DNA of 64,000 nucleotides from the NCBI RefSeq assembly GCF_007595705.1, contig NZ_NISY01000010.1, positions 124,001-188,000 of the forward strand, in the 5' to 3' direction. This document shows positions 41,371 through 50,390 of this stretch, in pieces; within the stretch, counting starts at the first letter, position 1; each line of letters opens with the position of its first letter. The notes beneath the pieces are model-generated. The model was given only the letters and a program-made list of their open reading frames with translations. It searched no databases and was not told the origin of the DNA. This stretch comes from Streptomyces sp. SAJ15. Lineage in GTDB: Bacteria; Actinomycetota; Actinomycetes; Streptomycetales; Streptomycetaceae. A program made the translations under genes and the position numbers.

Positions 41371-42773
41371 CCGAACGCCGTCCTCTTCTTGATCTTGCGC
41401 TGGACGGCGCGTGCTCGGCGTGCCACGCGACGGACCGTCTCATTGCGCGGGATGAACGACAGTTGCGCGGGGACCGCGCCCGGCAGGGCGAGCGCGGTGA
41501 GCCGGCGGCGCTTGAAGTACCGCCAGGTGTGCTGGTCCAGGTGGGCGGCCAGATAGCGCTCGGTGGCCGGCCGCAGGTGCGGGTAGAGCTGGGCCTGCAT
41601 GGCGAAGCCGACGGCCGTGACCAGGCCGGTCAGCTCCGTGCCGAGCCGCTCGGCGCGCTCGCCGGTGGGCGGCGTCCAGCCGCTGACGGCCTCGCGGTCC
41701 TCCAGGTCCGGCAGCAGCGCGTCGACGATGGTCACCGGCACCCGGTTGCTGTTCTGGTACGGGGTGAGCCGCTCCAGCAGCAGTTCGGTGCCGATCCGTG
41801 CGGCCGGCAGCCCGTAGCAGGTGGTGGCCGTCAGCAGCGCGGTGGAGAAGCAGCCCACCACCAGGGCCGGTCGCATCCGCTGGTAGAGCACCTCGGCGAG
41901 GACCGGCGAGTCCAGCACGGTCAGCTCGGCGCCCAGCTCCTCCGCCTCCCGCTCCAGCATCCGCGACCAGCGGGCCGGGGCGGTCGGGTGCGGCTTGAAG
42001 ACCAGCGTGTGGTGGCCGAGGGCGAAGGCGCCGCGCAACATCCGCACATGCAGCTCCTCCTCTTCCTCGGGGGTGAGGATGTCCAGCGCGGACAGGTACT
42101 GCCCCAGCAGCAGCGCCGGACCGCCGGTGGCCGCCGTGGCCTCGCCGGTCTCCAGCTCCGGGGAGGCGTAGGCCAGCTCGGCCAGCACCTTGGTGAAGGT
42201 GTCGGTGGGCACGACCTCCGGCCGCACGCCGAACTCGGTGAGGAGCAGTGGCGTGAGGCCCGGCACCAGGTCCAGATGGAGCAGTCGGCGGACGCGGGTG
42301 CCGATCAGCGGGTCGATCTTGTTGCGGGTCGGCCCGTAGCTCATCAGCCCGTCGGCGTAGACGTCCACCGCGCAGCCGGGGAAGAGCCTGGCCAGTGCCA
42401 GGGCCGGGTTGACCTGGATGGACTCCACGACGAGCTCGACCTCGTCGTCGCCCAGGCCCCACAGCAGCCGCAGATGACGCTCCCACAGCGGGATGTCGTC
42501 GTGGCGCGGGGACCAGCCGCCGGGGTGGAAGGGGTGGATCGTCTCGTTCCAGGACACCACCCGGTCGAAGCGGTCGCGCAGCCGGGAGAAGCCGGGCATC
42601 TGGTCCAGCGACGGGGTGGTCTCCGGGATCGCCGCGTTGTTGCTGACCAGCAGCAGCCGGCGGTCGGCGGGGTCGAAGAGGTCCGCGTCGATCGCGGCGG
42701 CCAGCGTGGCCGCGCCGTAGAGCGTCGAGGCGAAGAAGATCTGGGTGCGCTTCCGGGCGCCGCGGGCGGGCAT
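41367..42773 (-). CDS. Alpha-2,8-polysialyltransferase-like protein
   Basis: A 468-aa protein of the bacterial polysialyltransferase-related type. The start RKRTQIFFASTLYGAATLAAA and the later segments DVYADGLMSYGPTRN, LGQYLSALDILTPEEEEEL, LVFKPHPTAP and VVGCFSTALLTAT have the pattern I associate with that family: an HP motif and an SST-like turn in the nucleotide-binding half. It would polymerise CMP-activated nonulosonate units. It overlaps the GT2 gene (1 nt) and the acyltransferase (4 nt). Confidence 0.75.
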   Translation of the reverse strand: MPARGARKRTQIFFASTLYGAATLAAAIDADLFDPADRRLLLVSNNAAIPETTPSLDQMPGFSRLRDRFDRVVSWNETIHPFHPGGWSPRHDDIPLWERHLRLLWGLGDDEVELVVESIQVNPALALARLFPGCAVDVYADGLMSYGPTRNKIDPLIGTRVRRLLHLDLVPGLTPLLLTEFGVRPEVVPTDTFTKVLAELAYASPELETGEATAATGGPALLLGQYLSALDILTPEEEEELHVRMLRGAFALGHHTLVFKPHPTAPARWSRMLEREAEELGAELTVLDSPVLAEVLYQRMRPALVVGCFSTALLTATTCYGLPAARIGTELLLERLTPYQNSNRVPVTIVDALLPDLEDREAVSGWTPPTGERAERLGTELTGLVTAVGFAMQAQLYPHLRPATERYLAAHLDQHTWRYFKRRRLTALALPGAVPAQLSFIPRNETVRRVARRARAVQRKIKKRTAFG

Positions 42774-43744
42774 CAGGCCGCCACCGTGCCGGCGTGCCGG
42801 CGGACTCGCCGCAGTCGGGCGGCTCGCTCGTAATCCATCGAGTTCAGCGCGTCCTTCAATACGTCCTGCGGCATGCGCTTCATCGCCGCCGCACTCATGC
42901 TGCGCAGCTTACGTGCCACCGCGGGTTCGAAACGCTCGATGTTGCCGAGATGGTGCGAAATAATCGCGCAATACGTTCGTACGGCCTTCGGGAGGAGTTT
43001 GTCCGCTTCTCGGTCGCGCGCGGTTTCTTCGATTACCTGATCGAATGCGCGAATGAAATCGAGCTGCCGCACATCGCCGATCTGGGTGAGCGAGGAGGCG
43101 ACTCCGCGCCGATAGAAGATTCCGAGCAGCCCGGCGGCGGCGAAACTCCCGGCCTCGCGGTGCAGCCGCCAGATCCAGGGTCGGTCCTCGGCGGTGCGCA
43201 GCCCGTGGGTGAAGTGCAGCAGCCCCTGGTCGAGGAGGCGGCGGTGGTAGACGCCGGCCCAGGCGTACGGGTAGTCCACGGCGGTGGAGCGGTCGGCGGG
43301 CAGTATGACGTCGCGCGGGTTGAGCGCCACGCCCCGGCGGCCCACCGGGACCCGGTGCACGCCGCGCGAGCGGTTGGTGCACTGCACGTGGTCCACGCGC
43401 AGGAAGTCGACGTCCAACTCCTCGATGATCTCGACGAGTTGGGTGTAGTAGTCGGGGGCGATCCAGTCGTCCCCGTCGAGGAAGGTCAGGTACTCGCCGC
43501 GCGCCGCGTCCAGGCCGGTGTTACGGGCGGTGGCGAGCCCGCCGTTCTGTTCGTGTCGCACCAGGACCGCCCCCGGAAGCTCGCGTTCCGCGCGCTCCAG
43601 GATCTCCGGCGTCCCATCGGCCGAGCAGTCGTCGACGAGGATGAATTCGAAGTCGTCGCGCGCGTTGGCGCGCAGACTTCGCAGGGTGTCTGGGGCATAT
43701 GTCTGCACGTTGTAGAACGGCACGATGACGGAGAGCTTAACCAC
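42773..43744 (-). CDS. Family 2 glycosyltransferase
   Basis: A 323-aa GT-A glycosyltransferase. KLSVIVPFYNVQTYAPDTL opens the fold, followed by ILVDDCSADGT, GGLATARNTGLDAARGEYL and the DGDDW metal motif. The C-terminal helical half is typical of teichoic-acid-like polymer transferases. Start GTG 43744 sits just before the first beta strand; the open frame to 43813 adds residues without support. It is the first gene of the minus-strand arm of the cluster. The donor sugar is not readable from the sequence. Confidence 0.88.
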   Translation of the reverse strand: MVKLSVIVPFYNVQTYAPDTLRSLRANARDDFEFILVDDCSADGTPEILERAERELPGAVLVRHEQNGGLATARNTGLDAARGEYLTFLDGDDWIAPDYYTQLVEIIEELDVDFLRVDHVQCTNRSRGVHRVPVGRRGVALNPRDVILPADRSTAVDYPYAWAGVYHRRLLDQGLLHFTHGLRTAEDRPWIWRLHREAGSFAAAGLLGIFYRRGVASSLTQIGDVRQLDFIRAFDQVIEETARDREADKLLPKAVRTYCAIISHHLGNIERFEPAVARKLRSMSAAAMKRMPQDVLKDALNSMDYERAARLRRVRRHAGTVAA

Positions 43745-43931
43745 TCGGGTGACGGTAGGTCGCCGTCCGGCATTCGTCTTGACCTGTGGTGTACCTAAAG
43801 GTGAACGACGCACGTCGGAACGGTTAACCCGGTGCTCCAGTCAGCCGATTCGCCAAGCGTCGACGTGCTGTTAACCGTTTGTTGCGCTTGAGTTGGGCCG
43901 TGAATCGGAATGGCTTCCTACCGTCGGCGAC
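43745..43931. promoter_or_regulatory. Divergent promoter region of the nonulosonate cluster
   Basis: 187 bp between the two outward-reading arms and comparatively AT-rich. It carries two copies of GTTAACC near 43823 and 43872, each containing the palindrome GTTAAC, and an AT-rich CCGTTTGTTGCGCTTGAG stretch. Both arms probably start here; I do not assign hexamers. Confidence 0.5.
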
Positions 43932-45326
43932 GTGCCCACCCGTACCCATTCGACTTCCGCCCCGACCGCCCTGCGCGCCGCCGTCCTGGCCGACTCCGAC
44001 ACCCGTTGGAAATGGGGAGCGCTGACCGCGCGTCGCCTCGTGTCGACCGATCAGTCGGACAATCCGCAGGATATTCGGCTCGACGGATTCCTGCTGCGCG
44101 GACGGTCGACGCCGACGGTGCGTCAGCTGCGCGAGGTGGGGGTGCGGGCGGACGCGCTGCGCGAGGTCACGGGAGCGGAGTTCGTGCGCGCCGTGGACCG
44201 CGAGCGGTACGACGTCATCGTGCTCTCCTGCGTCGGCGGCGGGGTGCAGGCGATGCTGCACGGGCTGTCCCGGGCCTGGGCGACCCCCGCCGGATCCGCT
44301 GGCGGGCGCCGCCCGGTGGTCGTCACCGGCTACGTCGGCGTCGTCTACGAGAAGCTCGCCGACGGGCTGCTGCTGCGGCACGGCGCGGACGTGGTGCTCG
44401 CCAACTCCCGGTACGACGCGGACCGCTTCCGCGAGGTCTACCGGGGCGTGGGCGCCGCCGACGACGGCGTCGTCGAGTGCGCGCTGCCCTTCCTCGGCGG
44501 CGCGCGGTACGACGCCGAGGCCCGGAAGGGCCGCCGCCACCCCGGCGGCACGGTGGTCTTCGCCGTCCAGCCCTCCGTCCCCGACAACCGCGAGGACCGC
44601 GGCTACCTGCTGCGCCGCGCGCTGGAGCACGCCCGGAAGCACCCCGACCGCGAGGTGCTGGTCAAGCTGCGCAGCAAGCCCGGCGAGCACACCACGCACA
44701 TCGAGGAGCTGCCCTACCAGAAGCTGGCGGCCCGCATCGACGGCGGCACCCCGGCCAACTTCCGCCTGGCCTACGGCAACATGGGCGAGGTCCTGGACAC
44801 CGCGGACCTGCTGGTGACCGTCAGCTCGACCGCCGCCCTGGAGTCGCTGCACCGCGGCGTCCCCACCGCCATCCTCACCGACCTGGGCGTCCGCGAGGCG
44901 CTCGGCAACCACCACTTCCTCGGCTCCGGCTGCCTCGCCTCCTGGGACCAGCTGGACCAGGGCCACCTGCCCGAGCCCGACCCGGAGTGGCTCGCCCGCC
45001 AGGGCGTCTGCGCCGACGGCTCGTACATAACCGCCTTCGACGCCGCGCGCGCCCGGGTCGCCGAGCTGGCCGCGGCCCCCGCCCTGCCGCCGCTGACCCC
45101 CTACTACAGCCGCACCACCGCGCCCGGCTATCTGCCCCGCGTCCTTGACCGCTACGGCTTCCGGCCGGACGGCACCCCGCGCCCCGGCGCCCCCGGCGCC
45201 GACACCGCCGAGGCCGGCGCGCTGCGCCGGGCCGTCCGGTCCACCGTGCGGGAGGCGGCCCGCGGCGCCTACCGCCACGGCGTCCAGCGGGTCGCCCCCG
45301 TCATCCGCCGGATGGGGGAGCTGTGA
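43932..45326 (+). CDS. DUF6716-type putative glycosyltransferase
   Basis: A 464-aa protein resembling GT-B glycosyltransferases of polymer clusters. It has LRAAVLADSDTRWKWGALTA at the start, GYVGVVYEKLADGLLLRHGAD in the middle and, in the nucleotide-binding half, VLVKLRSKPGEHTTHIEELPY, LLVTVSSTAALESL and TAILTDLGVREALGNHHF. The SSTAALE turn and position suggest a phosphate-binding loop. I recognise it as the DUF6716 group found next to NeuA/NeuB-like genes in streptomycetes. GTG 43932 is chosen as start; the frame is open to 43893. Confidence 0.75.
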   Translation: MPTRTHSTSAPTALRAAVLADSDTRWKWGALTARRLVSTDQSDNPQDIRLDGFLLRGRSTPTVRQLREVGVRADALREVTGAEFVRAVDRERYDVIVLSCVGGGVQAMLHGLSRAWATPAGSAGGRRPVVVTGYVGVVYEKLADGLLLRHGADVVLANSRYDADRFREVYRGVGAADDGVVECALPFLGGARYDAEARKGRRHPGGTVVFAVQPSVPDNREDRGYLLRRALEHARKHPDREVLVKLRSKPGEHTTHIEELPYQKLAARIDGGTPANFRLAYGNMGEVLDTADLLVTVSSTAALESLHRGVPTAILTDLGVREALGNHHFLGSGCLASWDQLDQGHLPEPDPEWLARQGVCADGSYITAFDAARARVAELAAAPALPPLTPYYSRTTAPGYLPRVLDRYGFRPDGTPRPGAPGADTAEAGALRRAVRSTVREAARGAYRHGVQRVAPVIRRMGEL

Positions 45327-45447
45327 CGAACCGCAGCACCCTCGCCGCGCCCCGCCGGTTGAGCGCTGTGAGTCAGCGCAACGCCCTTGCCACCACCCGC
45401 CGCCGGGGAGAGCCGTGAGCCACCCCGACGGCACCGAAGGAGCCGCA

Positions 45448-47055
45448 ATGCCCGCCACCCCCGAGCGCCGCGTGGTCGCCGTGATCCCCGCCCGCGGCGG
45501 ATCCAAGGGCGTGCCCGCCAAGAACCTCGCCGCCGTGGGAGGAGTGCCGCTGGTCGCCCGGGCGGTGCGCGAGTGCCGCGCCAGTCGGCTGGTGACGGAC
45601 GTGGTCGTCTCCACGGACGACGCCGGCATCGCCGCCGCCGCGCGCGGCGCGGGCGCCGAGGTGGTCCAGCGCCCGCCGGCCATCGCCGGCGACACCGCCA
45701 CCAGCGAGGCCGCGGTGCTGCACGCCCTGGACGCCTTCGAGTCCCGCCACGGGACGGCCGCGGACGTGGTGCTGCTGGTGCAGTGCACCAGCCCCTTCAT
45801 CGCCCGGGAGGACGTCGACGGGGTGGCCGCCGCGGTGCTGGAGGACGGCGCCGACTCCGCGCTGACCGTCGCCCCCTTCCACGGCTTCGTATGGCGCGAC
45901 ACGGCGGACGACGACGGCTTCGCCGCGCGCGCCGCGGTCGCCGGCGCGCCGGACCCGGTGACGGTGGTCGGCCAGGCGTCGGCCGCGGTCGACGGGGGCG
46001 CCCCGGGCCCGGTGACGGTCCCCGCGGGCCGCACCGGGGACGACACCCGCGCCGACGGCACCGCCGCCACGGCGCCCGGGACCGCGACCGCGGTCACCGC
46101 GTCCGGGACCGCGACCGGCGCCCCGTCCGGGACCGCGGTCGCCGGCGCGGCGACGGGCCGCACGGTCACCGCGGCGGCGCTGCTGGCCGGGACCGCCGAC
46201 GGGCCGGCCGCCGCGGCCGACACCGCGGTCACCGGCCACCGCGCGGTGCCCGGTGGCGCCACCGGCTCCGGCGCCGCGGCCGCCCGGACCCCGGCCGGCG
46301 CCGGGGACGCCGAGCCCGCCGGCAGCAGCGGGTACGGCGTCAACCACGACAAGTCCTTCCGCCCCCGCCGCCAGGACCGGCCGCAGGACCTGCTGGAGAC
46401 CGGCGCGGCCTACGCGATGCGGGTCGAGGGCTTCCGCGCCGAGAAGCACCGCTTCTTCGGGCGTACGGCGCTGGTGCGCACCGACGCCGCCCGGGTGCTG
46501 GAGATCGACGACCCGCACGACCTGGCCCGGGCCCGCGCGCTGGCGCCGCTGCTGGACGCCCCGCGCCCCGGCGCCCTGCCCACCCGCGAGGACGTCGACG
46601 CGGTGGTGCTCGACTTCGACGGCACCCAGACCGACGACAGGGTGCTCATCGACTCCGACGGACGGGAGCTGGTCGCCGTGCACCGCGGCGACGGCCTCGG
46701 CGTCGCCGCGCTGCGCCGCTCCGGGCTGGCGCTGCTGATCCTGTCCACGGAGCGGAACCCGGTCGTCGCCGCGCGGGCACGGAAGCTGGAGATCCCCGTG
46801 CTGCACGGCATCGACCGCAAGGATCTCGCACTCAAGCAGTGGTGCGAGGAACAGGGCATCGCTCCCGAGCGGGTGCTCTACGCCGGCAACGACGTCAACG
46901 ACCTGCCGTGCTTCGACGTGGTCGGCTGGCCGGTCGCGGTCGCCAGCGCGCACGACGTGGTGCGCGGCGCCGCCCGTGCGGTGACCTCCACCCCCGGAGG
47001 TCAGGGGGCGATCCGCGAGATCGCCTCCTGGCTCCTCGGAAAGGAGCTGGCCTGA
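45448..47055 (+). CDS. CMP-nonulosonate synthetase fused to KdsC-like HAD phosphatase
   Basis: A 535-aa fusion. The N-terminal NeuA-type cytidylyltransferase begins VVAVIPARGGSKGVPAKNLA (P-loop-like) and has VQCTSPFI. The C-terminal HAD domain (from ~385) has DFDGTQTDD with the nucleophile Asp near 389 and GNDVNDLPCF. Together they would dephosphorylate a nonulosonate-9-phosphate and activate the sugar with CTP. Between residues ~158 and ~294 the NeuA domain is split by an Ala/Thr/Gly/Val-rich low-complexity insert; the family sequence resumes at GVNHDKSFRPRRQDRPQDLL. ATG 45448 follows GAAGGAG; GTG 45415 is an in-frame alternative. Confidence 0.85.
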   Translation: MPATPERRVVAVIPARGGSKGVPAKNLAAVGGVPLVARAVRECRASRLVTDVVVSTDDAGIAAAARGAGAEVVQRPPAIAGDTATSEAAVLHALDAFESRHGTAADVVLLVQCTSPFIAREDVDGVAAAVLEDGADSALTVAPFHGFVWRDTADDDGFAARAAVAGAPDPVTVVGQASAAVDGGAPGPVTVPAGRTGDDTRADGTAATAPGTATAVTASGTATGAPSGTAVAGAATGRTVTAAALLAGTADGPAAAADTAVTGHRAVPGGATGSGAAAARTPAGAGDAEPAGSSGYGVNHDKSFRPRRQDRPQDLLETGAAYAMRVEGFRAEKHRFFGRTALVRTDAARVLEIDDPHDLARARALAPLLDAPRPGALPTREDVDAVVLDFDGTQTDDRVLIDSDGRELVAVHRGDGLGVAALRRSGLALLILSTERNPVVAARARKLEIPVLHGIDRKDLALKQWCEEQGIAPERVLYAGNDVNDLPCFDVVGWPVAVASAHDVVRGAARAVTSTPGGQGAIREIASWLLGKELA

Positions 47056-47216
47056 CGCATCGGCTCTTAACCGGTCACCGACCCGGTCACCGACCCCGAC
47101 CCCGGGGCCCTTCCCCGAACCGCCCCGCACGGACCGGCATCGCGTAGCGAGGCCGCGGCCAAGACGACCTTGTCTCGCCCCGGACACCGATCCGGGAACC
47201 ACTCGAAAGGTTTCAC

Positions 47217-48143
47217 GTGAGCTCCAACAACCGCCTCCGCACCCTCGGCGACAAGATCGTCGGCCCCGGCCACCCGGTCTACGTCACCGGTGAGATCGGC
47301 ATCAACCACAACGGAGACCTGGAGAACGCGTTCAAGCTCATCGACGTCGCCGCCGACGCCGGCTGCGACGCCGTCAAGTTCCAGAAGCGCACCCCGGAGA
47401 TCTGCACCCCGCGCGACCAGTGGGACATCGAGCGCGACACCCCGTGGGGCCGGATGACCTACATCGACTACCGCCACCGCGTGGAGTTCGGCGAGGACGA
47501 GTACCGCGCCATCGACGAGCACTGCAAGAAGCGGGGCATCTCGTGGTTCGCCTCCCCGTGGGACACCGAGGCCGTCGCCTTCCTGGAGAAGTTCGACCTC
47601 CCGGCGCACAAGGTGGCCTCCGCCTCGCTCACCGACGACGAGCTGCTGCGCGCCCTGCGCGCCACCGGACGCACCGTCATCCTGTCGACCGGCATGTCCA
47701 CCCCGCAGCAGATCCGGCACGCCGTCGAGGTGCTGGGCAGCGAGAACATCCTGCTCTGCCACGCCACCTCCACCTACCCGGCCAAGGCCGAGGAGCTCAA
47801 CCTGCGCGTGATCAACACGCTCCAGGCCGAGTACCCCAACGTGCCGATCGGCTACTCCGGCCACGAGACCGGCCTGCAGACCACGCTGGCCGCGGTCGCC
47901 CTCGGCGCCACCTTCATCGAGCGCCACATCACCCTCGACCGCGCCATGTGGGGCTCGGACCAGGCCGCCTCCGTCGAGCCCCAGGGCCTGCAGCGTCTGG
48001 TGCGCGACATCCGCGTCGTCGAGGAGTCCCTGGGCGACGGCGTGAAGAAGGTCTACGAGAGCGAGCTCGGACCCATGAAGAAGCTCCGCCGTGTCACCGG
48101 CGTCATCGCCGAGCAGACCCGGCGCGAGCCGGCCGCCGTCTGA
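47217..48143 (+). CDS. NeuB-family nonulosonate synthase without SAF domain
   Basis: A 308-aa PEP-condensing TIM-barrel synthase. NeuB marks are GEIGINHNGDLENAFKLID, DAVKFQKRTPEI, FASPWDTEAV, STGMSTPQQIRHAVE, HATSTYPAKAEELNLR, IGYSGHETG and ERHITLDRAMWGSDQAASVE. It would join PEP to a hexose, N-acyl-hexosamine or hexose phosphate to make Kdn or a sialic acid. The protein ends soon after the barrel and lacks the ~60-residue antifreeze-like (SAF) domain of classical NeuB. GTG 47217 follows GAAAGG. Confidence 0.88.
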   Translation: MSSNNRLRTLGDKIVGPGHPVYVTGEIGINHNGDLENAFKLIDVAADAGCDAVKFQKRTPEICTPRDQWDIERDTPWGRMTYIDYRHRVEFGEDEYRAIDEHCKKRGISWFASPWDTEAVAFLEKFDLPAHKVASASLTDDELLRALRATGRTVILSTGMSTPQQIRHAVEVLGSENILLCHATSTYPAKAEELNLRVINTLQAEYPNVPIGYSGHETGLQTTLAAVALGATFIERHITLDRAMWGSDQAASVEPQGLQRLVRDIRVVEESLGDGVKKVYESELGPMKKLRRVTGVIAEQTRREPAAV

Positions 48144-48178
48144 CGGCCGGAACCTTCCAAGGCACTGACGGGAATCTG

Positions 48179-50347
48179 GTGGAGATGGAACCGGCCGGGT
48201 CGCCCGACGGCCCACCGTCCCCGGAAGCGGCGCGTACTCCCGTGCGCCGCTTCCGGGCCCTGCCCGCCGACGGCGCCACGCCGCCGGCCGACACCCTCGC
48301 GTTCGTCGAGAGCCCGGTCCAGCTGCTGAACGTGCTGGAGTGGGCGTACGCCGACGCGATCGCCTCCCGCGGCGAGCGCACCGGAGGGGAGACCCCCCAG
48401 GCGGCCACGGCCGCTCCGCCCGACCCGTCCGCCGGGCCGGGCGGCGGCGAGGGGGGCGACTTCGACGCCGGTGTCCCGGTGCCGCCGGAAGCGGCGGCCG
48501 ACGGCACTCCCCCGCGCCCGGTACCGGGCGACCCGCCCGCGCGCTTTGGCGCGTCGAGCTCCGGCGCGTCGGGGTCCGTCGTCTCGGCGGACGGTGCGGC
48601 CGAGCCGGGTGACGTGCCGTCGGAGCCTCCGGTCGAGGGTGATGGGCTCCCGTCGGGTGCGCGGCCCGGGTGGGCGTCCACCGGCGCGGACGCGTCGGGC
48701 GGCTCGGTGCCCGGGTCCGTCGAGGCGCGGCGGACTCCGTCGGGCGCCACCGCGGGCGGGGACTACTCCGGTACCGGAGTCCCCGCTCCGGCGGGACCCG
48801 CGGGCGGCGCTTCGCCGCGCCCCGCGCGCGACGCCGAGACCGGTTCCGCGGGGGAGCCGGGAAGGGACGACCCGGGCCCGCAGGCGGGCCGGGGCGTGTC
48901 CATTCCCGCTCCGGCGGGTGAGCGCGGTCTGCCCGGCGCGCCAGGCCGGGCGGACGACGCCCGACACGGCGCCGCGGACGGCGCACCCGCCGGCGGCGAC
49001 CCGTACGGCGGCGACCCGTACGGCGGCGGCGCGCGCGGCGACGGCCCGCGCGGCGGCGACCCGGGCGGCGGCGACCCGTACGGCGGCGACCCGCGCGGCG
49101 GCGACCCGCGCGGCGGCGACCCGTACGGCGACCACCCGTATGCGGGCGACGCGTATGGGCAGGGGAGCGCGGCGGAGTCGGCGGTTCCGGGCGGCGGGCG
49201 GGAGCCGATCGCCTTCGGGGCGGGGCTCACCGTGATCGTGCTGGCGCCGCACGACCCCATGACCCGGGGGCAGCTGCGCCGGATGGCGGACCTCGCCCGG
49301 GACGAGGGCGTGAGCGTCCGCTGGGAGGAGGCGCGCGGCGGGGCGAGCGCGCCGCTGCGCACCGTGGGCGGACTGTCCGGGCTGCTGCGCCGCGCCGAGC
49401 GGATCGTGATCGGCGACCCCTTCTCCCGCTACGTCCAGCTGCTGCTGACCCTCGCCCGCGCCCGCGACCTGGTCGTGGTCGACGACGGGACGGCCACCAT
49501 GGAGTTCATCTCGCAGCTGGCCCGCGGCGAGCGCCTGGTGCGCTGGCATCGGCGGGGCAACGGGCGCGGGGCGCGGGACGTGGTCTTCGCCCCGGTGTCG
49601 GCGACCGCGCGGCGCCGGCTGACGCCGGGCGCGGGGCGCCGGGTCGAGGTCTTCAGCTCGATGCCGGTGGAGCCGCCGGAGGGCGTCACCGTCACCGCCA
49701 ACGACTTCGCCTGGACCCGGGCCAGGTTCGGCCCGCCACGGCTCACCCGGGGCACCGACCTGGTCGGAACCTCCCTGGTGGAGACGGGAGTCGTCGATCT
49801 GGACCGCTATCTGACCGCGGTCACCGCGCTGGCCCGCGCGCACGGCGCCACCCGCTACTTCGCGCACCGCAGGGAGAGCGCGGAGAAGCTGCACCGGGTG
49901 AGCGCGGAGGTCGGCCTGGAGGTGGTACGCCCCGAGCTGCCGCTGGAGCTGATCGCCCGCCGTGGTCCGATCGGCCGAACGATCCTGAGTTTTCCCTCGA
50001 CGGTGGTGCACACGCTGCCGCTGGCCCTCGCCGGCACCGGGGTGCGGGTGGCGGTCTGCGACGTGGACCCGGCCTGGCTCACCAGCCATGCCTCGCCGCG
50101 CGCCCAGGGCTTTCTCTCCGGGGTCACCGGCACGGCGCGCGACGTGGACCGGCTGCGCTCGCTGGCGCAGGAGAGCGAGGGTCCCCAACGGCCCGCCGCA
50201 CGGGGGGATTCGGAGCCTCGGGCGGTGCCGCCGGCACGGAGCGCGGCGCCCGCCGCCCCGCCCGTCGCACCGGCCGCGGCCGTCACGGCGGCCCCTCCGG
50301 GCCCTGTCGTACCGCCCGCGTCATCCGCGCCGATGGCAGCTTCCTGA
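48179..50347 (+). CDS. Polysialyltransferase-like glycosyltransferase with ~280-aa low-complexity insert
   Basis: A 722-aa protein. The first strand of a GT-B/polysialyltransferase-type fold is at residues ~38-60 (DTLAFVESPVQLLNVLEWAY). The rest of the fold (LTVIVLAPHDPMTRGQLRRM, IVIGDPFSRYVQLLL, VVVDDGTATMEFI, YFAHRRESAEKL, SFPSTVVHTL) begins only at ~343. Between them lies a Gly/Pro/Asp/Ala-rich stretch with GGDPYGGDP-type repeats. A Pro/Ala-rich tail ends the protein. It is the last gene of the plus arm and probably polymerises or primes the nonulosonate chain. GTG 48179 or ATG 48185 starts it. Confidence 0.75.
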   Translation: MEMEPAGSPDGPPSPEAARTPVRRFRALPADGATPPADTLAFVESPVQLLNVLEWAYADAIASRGERTGGETPQAATAAPPDPSAGPGGGEGGDFDAGVPVPPEAAADGTPPRPVPGDPPARFGASSSGASGSVVSADGAAEPGDVPSEPPVEGDGLPSGARPGWASTGADASGGSVPGSVEARRTPSGATAGGDYSGTGVPAPAGPAGGASPRPARDAETGSAGEPGRDDPGPQAGRGVSIPAPAGERGLPGAPGRADDARHGAADGAPAGGDPYGGDPYGGGARGDGPRGGDPGGGDPYGGDPRGGDPRGGDPYGDHPYAGDAYGQGSAAESAVPGGGREPIAFGAGLTVIVLAPHDPMTRGQLRRMADLARDEGVSVRWEEARGGASAPLRTVGGLSGLLRRAERIVIGDPFSRYVQLLLTLARARDLVVVDDGTATMEFISQLARGERLVRWHRRGNGRGARDVVFAPVSATARRRLTPGAGRRVEVFSSMPVEPPEGVTVTANDFAWTRARFGPPRLTRGTDLVGTSLVETGVVDLDRYLTAVTALARAHGATRYFAHRRESAEKLHRVSAEVGLEVVRPELPLELIARRGPIGRTILSFPSTVVHTLPLALAGTGVRVAVCDVDPAWLTSHASPRAQGFLSGVTGTARDVDRLRSLAQESEGPQRPAARGDSEPRAVPPARSAAPAAPPVAPAAAVTAAPPGPVVPPASSAPMAAS
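48370..49205 (+). repeat. In-frame low-complexity expansion inside a glycosyltransferase gene
   Basis: About 835 bp of simple sequence. The right part (48990-49150) is a tandem array of near-identical 12-15 bp units of the type GGCGGCGACCCGTAC with variants CGCGGC and GGCGGC. All units keep the reading frame. Confidence 0.8.
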
Positions 50348-50358
50348 CAGGGAGATGA

Positions 50359-50390
50359 GCCCTTCTCATGTCCACACTCTGAGAAAGGGC
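50359..50390 (+). terminator. Terminator closing the nonulosonate plus arm
   Basis: The arms GCCCTTCTCA and TGAGAAAGGGC pair with one bulge around an 11-nt loop, 12 nt after the stop of the last glycosyltransferase gene. Confidence 0.7.

Noticed and set aside
47420..48178. Upstream extension of the last glycosyltransferase to 975 aa
   Set aside because: It overlaps neuB in another frame and has Arg/Pro/His-rich shadow composition.
48990..49150. Regular short repeats considered as a CRISPR array
   Set aside because: Units of 12-15 bp without unique spacers and in frame within a coding gene.
48053..50188. 711-aa minus-strand frame opposite the glycosyltransferase
   Set aside because: Open only because of repeats and high GC; no ribosome binding site, no domain.
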